NCBI RefSeq assembly: GCF_036345155.1
Contig: NZ_CP107772.1
Coordinates: 2,914,001-2,978,000 of the forward strand
Length of the DNA stretch: 64,000 nucleotides
Source: Streptomyces sp. NBC_00582
GTDB lineage: Bacteria > Actinomycetota > Actinomycetes > Streptomycetales > Streptomycetaceae
Reading direction: 5' to 3'
The position numbers and the translations under genes are program-made. Under the pieces are notes generated by a model. The model saw nothing but the letters and a program-made list of their open reading frames with translations. It was not told the DNA's origin and made no database searches. Shown here piece by piece: positions 57,531 to 64,000 of the stretch (its first letter is position 1; every line of letters begins with the position of its first letter).

Positions 57531-58458
57531 CGTCGTCCTCCCGGAATTCCGTCACCCGCTCCAGCAGGATCGCCTCCCAGGCGTGGCGGAGTTGGGTGTG
57601 CAGAAGGGGGAGGGGGGCCGTGCCGTGGCCGGTCAGGCGGTCGGCGAGGCGGCTGACGGTGTCGCAGCGGGCGAGCCAGAGGCCGCGCAGACAGGGGCGG
57701 GGGCCGTAGCCGGCGAGGGTCGCGGCACGGACGGCGGCGCCGGAGCCGACGGCGAGGGCGAGTCCGGCGATGTCCTCGGCGGGGTCGCCGATCACCGCGT
57801 CCGTCCAGTCGAGGACGCCGCGCACCCGGCCGTCGGCGCTGACCACGAGGTGCTCGCCGCGCAGCCGGTGGTGGACGAGCACGGCGGTGGCGGGCTGGGC
57901 CGCGAGCTGGGCCGCGCCGGCCGGGGTGAGCTGGTGCAGGCGCGCGGGGTCGAACTCGTCGGCCCGGGCGAGGGTGTCGGCGGCGGCCACGGCCATCCGG
58001 CGCAGCGCCTCCAGGGAACGCGGGGCGGTGCGCGGCACACCGAGCGTCTCGGCCTGCCGGGGCGGCACCTCGCGCAGCCCGCCGAGGAGGCCCGCGAGGT
58101 CGGCCTCGCCGACGGCGGACACGTCGTGCTCCTCGGCGGTGCCGCCGGGCACCGTGGCGTCCAGGGTGTAGGTGAGCCCGGGCGACCACTCGCCGTGCGC
58201 GACGCTGGTCGGCACGGCGACCGGTACGTGCGCGCGGACGAGGTCGCGCAGCCGCAGTTCGCGGCGCTGGCGGACGGTGGCGTCGCGGTCGGGGGCGAGC
58301 CGCAGCACATGGCGGGAGCCGACCCACCAGGTGGAGTGCCCGCCCTCCTCGGCGACGGGCCGCACCTCGGGTCCCGGTCCGCCGCGGTCGCCGTCCTTGA
58401 GGAGCGCGCGGACCAGTCGGCGGACGGTGTCCGCGGTGGGTGTCGGTGCCTGGGTCAT
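57526..58458 (-). CDS. Phosphotransferase-fold protein with a degenerate catalytic loop (310 aa)
   Basis: The overall pattern is that of aminoglycoside/macrolide phosphotransferase-like kinases (STWWVGSRHVLRLAP, VRAHVPVAVPTSVAHGEWSPG, VLDWTDAVIGDPAEDIAGLAL). The metal-binding Asp of LDWTDA is kept. The catalytic loop, normally HGDLHxGN, is HHRLRGEHLVV: the catalytic Asp is Arg and the Asn is His. It is therefore likely to be a pseudokinase, a binding protein, or an enzyme with an altered mechanism. ATG start at 58458. Confidence 0.82.
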   Translation of the reverse strand: MTQAPTPTADTVRRLVRALLKDGDRGGPGPEVRPVAEEGGHSTWWVGSRHVLRLAPDRDATVRQRRELRLRDLVRAHVPVAVPTSVAHGEWSPGLTYTLDATVPGGTAEEHDVSAVGEADLAGLLGGLREVPPRQAETLGVPRTAPRSLEALRRMAVAAADTLARADEFDPARLHQLTPAGAAQLAAQPATAVLVHHRLRGEHLVVSADGRVRGVLDWTDAVIGDPAEDIAGLALAVGSGAAVRAATLAGYGPRPCLRGLWLARCDTVSRLADRLTGHGTAPLPLLHTQLRHAWEAILLERVTEFREDDE

Positions 58459-58516
58459 GATCGCGCCGTTGCCGTTCGGGTGGGTGCCGGACTCCTGGGG
58501 GCGGGTTCCGGGCGGG

Positions 58517-59644
58517 TCAGTCCACGAGGACCAGCTCGCGGGTGGTGTCGTTGAGGCGGCGGCCGCCGTCCTCGGTGACGGTGACGATGTCCTCGATGCG
58601 TACCCCGAACCGGCCGGGCAGGTACACGCCGGGCTCCACGGAGAAGCACATGCCGGGCACGAGGGGCTGTTCCTCGCCCTCGATCATGTACGGCGGCTCG
58701 TGCGTGGTGACGCCGATGCCGTGGCCGGTGCGGTGGATGAAGTACGTGCCGTACCCGGCGTCGGCGATGACCGCGCGGGCGGCCCGGTCGACCTCCTGGC
58801 AGGCGACCCCGGGGCGTACGGCGCGGAAGCCTGCCTCCTGGGCCTCGCGGACGAGGTCGTGGACCCGGCGTTCCTCGTCGGTGGGTTCGCCGACGTGGAC
58901 GGTGCGGGAGGTGTCGGAGCCGTAGCCGTCCTTGAGGCCGCCGAAGTCGAGGACGACCATGTCGCCCTGTGCGATGACGCGGTCGCCGACCTCGTGGTGC
59001 GGGTTGGCGCCGTTGGGCCCGGAGGCGACGATGGTGAAGTCGACCTGGGAGTGCCCGAACCGGCGCAGCAGGTCGGCGAGGTCGGCGCCGACCTCGGACT
59101 CGCGGCGCCCGGCGAAGGGCACCGTGCGGATCTCCTCGAACGTCCGGTCGGCGGCGGCTCCCGCGGCGGCCATCAGCTCCAGCTCCGCCGCGTCCTTGAC
59201 GGCCCGCAGCATCGGCAGGACCTCGGTGAGGGCGGCGTAGGAGGTGCCGGGCAGCGCCCGTTGCAGGCCCAGCAGATGCATCGCCCAGGTGTTGTCGCTG
59301 ACGCCGAACCGGCCGCGCGGATCGAGGAGGTCCGCGGTGACGGCGTAGGGGTCCTTGCCGTCGGTCCAGTCCCGCAGGGTGAGCGCGGGGGCGCCGGCCG
59401 CCTTCGCCGCGTCCGGGGCCTCGAGGGTGGGGACGACGAGGACGGGGTCGTGACCGGGGGCGAGGGCGAGCAGGGTGAGTCGTTCGGTGGCCGCGGGGGG
59501 CGCGTAGCCGGTGAGCCAGACGAGGTCGGGCCCCGGTGCCACGAGCAGCCCGGCGAGCCCGGCGTCGGCGGCCTCGCGCGCGGCCCGTTCCATACGGGCC
59601 CGGTAGTCGTCGGCGGTGAAGGGCGCGGTCACGGTGCCGGTCAT
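58517..59644 (-). CDS. M24-family Xaa-Pro aminopeptidase-like protein (375 aa)
   Basis: A pita-bread fold metallopeptidase. An N-terminal creatinase-like domain (to about 140) precedes the catalytic domain. The metal ligands are the Asp of VVLDFGG, the Asp of YGSDTSRT, the His of TGHGIGVTTHEPP, the Glu of FSVEPGVYLPG and the Glu of VRIEDIV. It removes residues N-terminal to proline and is cytoplasmic. Start at ATG 59644 with GAGGGAG upstream; its leader contains a 14-bp-type tandem repeat. Confidence 0.9.
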   Translation of the reverse strand: MTGTVTAPFTADDYRARMERAAREAADAGLAGLLVAPGPDLVWLTGYAPPAATERLTLLALAPGHDPVLVVPTLEAPDAAKAAGAPALTLRDWTDGKDPYAVTADLLDPRGRFGVSDNTWAMHLLGLQRALPGTSYAALTEVLPMLRAVKDAAELELMAAAGAAADRTFEEIRTVPFAGRRESEVGADLADLLRRFGHSQVDFTIVASGPNGANPHHEVGDRVIAQGDMVVLDFGGLKDGYGSDTSRTVHVGEPTDEERRVHDLVREAQEAGFRAVRPGVACQEVDRAARAVIADAGYGTYFIHRTGHGIGVTTHEPPYMIEGEEQPLVPGMCFSVEPGVYLPGRFGVRIEDIVTVTEDGGRRLNDTTRELVLVD

Positions 59645-59658
59645 CCGGGTCTCCCTCG

Positions 59659-59730
59659 GTGGTGACGATGACGTGGTGACGATGACGTGATGACGAGGAC
59701 GGTGGTGACAAGGACGGTGGTGACGATGAC
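59659..59730. repeat. Degenerate tandem repeat in the M24 peptidase leader
   Basis: Units such as GGTGACGATGACGT and GGTGGTGACAAGGAC are repeated about five times over 72 bp, directly upstream of the leftward M24 gene. A/T content is higher than the surroundings. Confidence 0.6.
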
Positions 59731-59927
59731 TCCGGGCAGCATCCTGCCCGGACGGCGGGCGCCGCGCGAGCCGGTTCGCGCGACGCGTCCCGGCCCGGGA
59801 CGGAACAGTCCCGCACCCTGGCCGGTGGCGCGAGGTTCAGCCTAACGGTTGCCTGTTGATTATCCGTTAGCGCTAATGCTTACATGTGCTCGATCCATTA
59901 GCCGACAGCCAAGGGGGCCGGTCCGCC

Positions 59928-60680
59928 GTGCTCGTACTCGCACACATCAGCGATCTGCATCTGGACGGGAGCGCACGGGCCACCGCGCGCGCCGAGCGCG
60001 TGCGCGACCGGCTCCTGAGCCTGCCGGGGCCCATCGACGCGCTGCTGGTCACCGGCGACATCGCGGACCACGGCACGGAGGACGAGTACGAGGAGGCCGC
60101 CCGCCTCCTGGGCCTGAGCGACGGGCCGTGGCGGTTCCCGGTGCTCACCTGCCCCGGCAACCACGACCGCCGGGCGCCGTACCGCAAGGCGCTGCTCGGG
60201 CACCCGGCCGCGGACGGGCCGGTCAACAGCGTCCAGGTGTTCGACGGCGGGGCGGTGCTGATGTGCGACTCGAGCATCCCCGGCGAGGACGGCGGGGCGC
60301 TGGGCGACGAGACGTACGCGTGGATCGAGGAGACCCTCGACGAGCTCGGCGGGGAGATGCCGGCCCTGCTCGCCCTCCATCATCCGCCGGTCGCCCTGCA
60401 CCACCCCCTGCCCGACGGGTACCGGCTGGCCGACCCCGGGCGGCTGGCCGCTCTGCTGGAGCGCCGGCCGGAGATCGCGGGCCTCGTCACGGGCCACGCC
60501 CACACGCCCGCCGCCACCTCGTTCGCCGGCCGTCCGCTGGTCGTCGGTCCGGGCGTGACCTGGACCCTGCGACTGCCCTGGGAGGGCGGACAGGTGGCCG
60601 ACCGGGACGCCCCCGTCGGGCTCGCCTTCCACGTCCTGGACGACGAGCGCCGGCTCACCAGCCACTTCCGGGTGGTGTGA
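59928..60680 (+). CDS. Calcineurin-like metallophosphoesterase (250 aa)
   Basis: All five metal-binding blocks are present: ISDLHLDG, VTGDIADHG, CPGNHDRR, LLALHHPPV and VTGHAHTPAAT. The arrangement resembles CpdA/Rv0805-type cyclic-nucleotide phosphodiesterases, but substrate cannot be assigned. The GTG at 59928 (VLVLAHISDLHLDG) has AAGGGGG 11 nt upstream; an in-frame GTG at 59886 is possible. It converges on the LysR gene with 2 bp between stops. Confidence 0.87.
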   Translation: MLVLAHISDLHLDGSARATARAERVRDRLLSLPGPIDALLVTGDIADHGTEDEYEEAARLLGLSDGPWRFPVLTCPGNHDRRAPYRKALLGHPAADGPVNSVQVFDGGAVLMCDSSIPGEDGGALGDETYAWIEETLDELGGEMPALLALHHPPVALHHPLPDGYRLADPGRLAALLERRPEIAGLVTGHAHTPAATSFAGRPLVVGPGVTWTLRLPWEGGQVADRDAPVGLAFHVLDDERRLTSHFRVV

Positions 60681-60682
60681 GC

Positions 60683-61564
60683 TCACACCACGCGCGCGTG
60701 CGGCGACTCCACCAGCGCGTCCACCAGCGCCCCCGCCGCGCCCGTCGGGGTGCCCGCGTGGACGAGTTCCGTGCGGTGGACGAGGTGGGGCTCGGTGACC
60801 GGGACGGCGACCGCGCCGGGGACGCCGGCGGCCGCCGAGCGGGGCAGCAGGGCGAGGCCGTGGCCCGTGGCGGCCAGGGTGGTCAGCAGGCGGACGTCGG
60901 TGCCGTCGTAGCGCAGGGCGGGCCGGAAGCCCCCGCCGCCGTTCGCGGCGCGCAGACGGGTCAGCGGGAGGGCCGTGGCGGGGGCGTCCAGCCAGCGGGC
61001 GTCGGCGAGGTCACCGAGGCGCAGGCCGGTGCGGCGGGCCAGCGGGTGGGCGGTGGGCAGCAGCACGCACACGGGTTCCTCCGCCACGCCGTACGTGGTC
61101 AGCGGTGCCACGTCGGGCAGCCGGAGCGGGTCGCTGGGCGCGGCCAGGCCGTCCACGAGGCCGAGGTCGGCGGTGCCGGCGGCGACGGCGGCCGGGACCT
61201 CGTCGCGGGCGAGGACGCGCAGGGTCACCCCGGCGGGCGGGAGCGCGGCGAGGGCGGCGGGACCGAGGGCGGTCGGGGAGGTGGCGAGGGTCAGCCCGTG
61301 GGCGGGGGCGGCGGCGATCCGTACGACGTCGGCGCGGGCCGCCTCCAGGCGCAGCAGCAGCGGGCCCGCGTGCTCCAGAAGCCGCTCGCCCGCCGCCGTG
61401 GGGGTGACGGGGCGACGGCTCAGCAGCGCCGCGCCGAGGTCCTGTTCGAGGGCCGCGATGTGCTGGGAGACGGCGGACTGGGTGTAGCCGAGCTCGCGGG
61501 CGGCCTCGGAGAAGGAGGCGAGGCGGGCGACGGTGACGTAGGTGCGCAGGAGGTGCGGGTCCAT
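60683..61564 (-). CDS. LysR-family transcriptional regulator (293 aa)
   Basis: The winged HTH is at residues 1-60 (LLRTYVTVARLASFSEAARE, then LGYTQSAVSQHIAALEQDLG). The effector domain follows (LTLATSPTALGPAALAALP, VCVLLPTAHPLARRTGL, GHGLALLPRSAAAG). It is divergent from the glutamine-amidotransferase-like gene 79 bp away, the usual LysR arrangement, so that gene is its likely target. ATG at 61564. Confidence 0.92.
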   Translation of the reverse strand: MDPHLLRTYVTVARLASFSEAARELGYTQSAVSQHIAALEQDLGAALLSRRPVTPTAAGERLLEHAGPLLLRLEAARADVVRIAAAPAHGLTLATSPTALGPAALAALPPAGVTLRVLARDEVPAAVAAGTADLGLVDGLAAPSDPLRLPDVAPLTTYGVAEEPVCVLLPTAHPLARRTGLRLGDLADARWLDAPATALPLTRLRAANGGGGFRPALRYDGTDVRLLTTLAATGHGLALLPRSAAAGVPGAVAVPVTEPHLVHRTELVHAGTPTGAAGALVDALVESPHARVV

Positions 61565-61643
61565 ACCGGCCAGGGTCTCATCAGTACCGCTTATGGAAGG
61601 TCCAGGAATCATCGTTGGACGTGAACCTCGGGCCGCGCCCAGG

Positions 61644-64000
<2,357 letters not shown>

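Overview
The window reads as a chromosomal segment of a Streptomyces. GC content is very high, with strong third-position G/C bias and frequent GTG/TTG starts with GGAGG-type Shine-Dalgarno sequences. It carries markers of the genus: a geosmin synthase, a Streptomyces subtilisin-inhibitor (SSI) homologue, an SAV2148-type protein, and a sulfate-assimilation cluster in what I recall as the order of the S. coelicolor cys region. No rRNA, tRNA, CRISPR array or prophage was seen.

Region 1 (1-15873) is a LacI-controlled plant- or algal-polysaccharide utilisation locus. A leftward set encodes a GH28-like beta-helix enzyme, a 1,044-aa multidomain alginate-lyase-like protein, a second alginate-lyase-like protein and a type-B carboxylesterase that runs off the left edge. 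A rightward set encodes a D-2-hydroxyacid dehydrogenase, a lipoprotein solute-binding protein, two ABC permeases and a GH43 enzyme, followed by a LacI-family regulator. Operator-like palindromes lie before the GH28, dehydrogenase, binding-protein and LacI genes, so one regulator probably controls the whole set. No ABC ATPase is present; a shared MsiK-type ATPase elsewhere is the likely partner.

Region 2 (15874-27676) is mixed: a short-chain dehydrogenase remnant, a PEP-mutase/isocitrate-lyase-like protein, a ThuA protein, two VOC proteins, an AraC regulator, a YihY/BrkB membrane protein, an AidB-like acyl-CoA dehydrogenase, a GAF regulator, a secreted protein of unknown function and a GNAT. 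Between the second VOC gene and the convergent araC gene lies a nested insertion. A 171-bp MITE-like element with 22-bp terminal inverted repeats and CTAG target duplication is abutted by a complete 1,052-bp IS481-family element with a CCTAGC duplication.

Region 3 (27677-37230) is a sulfur operon: a 27-codon leader peptide, sulfite reductase, a 59-aa zinc-ribbon protein, APS/PAPS reductase, cysC, cysD, cysN, a sulfonate/taurine-type ABC transporter and a sirohydrochlorin chelatase. Import, activation, reduction and siroheme supply therefore sit together.

Region 4 (37264-47009) holds a PanE-like reductase, a DUF1697 protein, an MmpL transporter, a phosphotransferase, a DnaQ-like exonuclease, the SAV2148-type protein and a pair of secreted proteins that look like a copper amine oxidase split over two genes.

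Region 5 (47010-64000) holds the alpha-glucan-to-trehalose genes glgX, treY and treZ. They are interrupted by two M14 carboxypeptidase paralogues, an SSI protein translationally coupled to one of them, and a DUF1707-FHA protein. Then come a degenerate phosphotransferase, an M24 peptidase, a metallophosphoesterase, a LysR regulator divergent from a CTP-synthase-C-terminus-like protein, and the 3' three quarters of a geosmin synthase that runs off the right edge.
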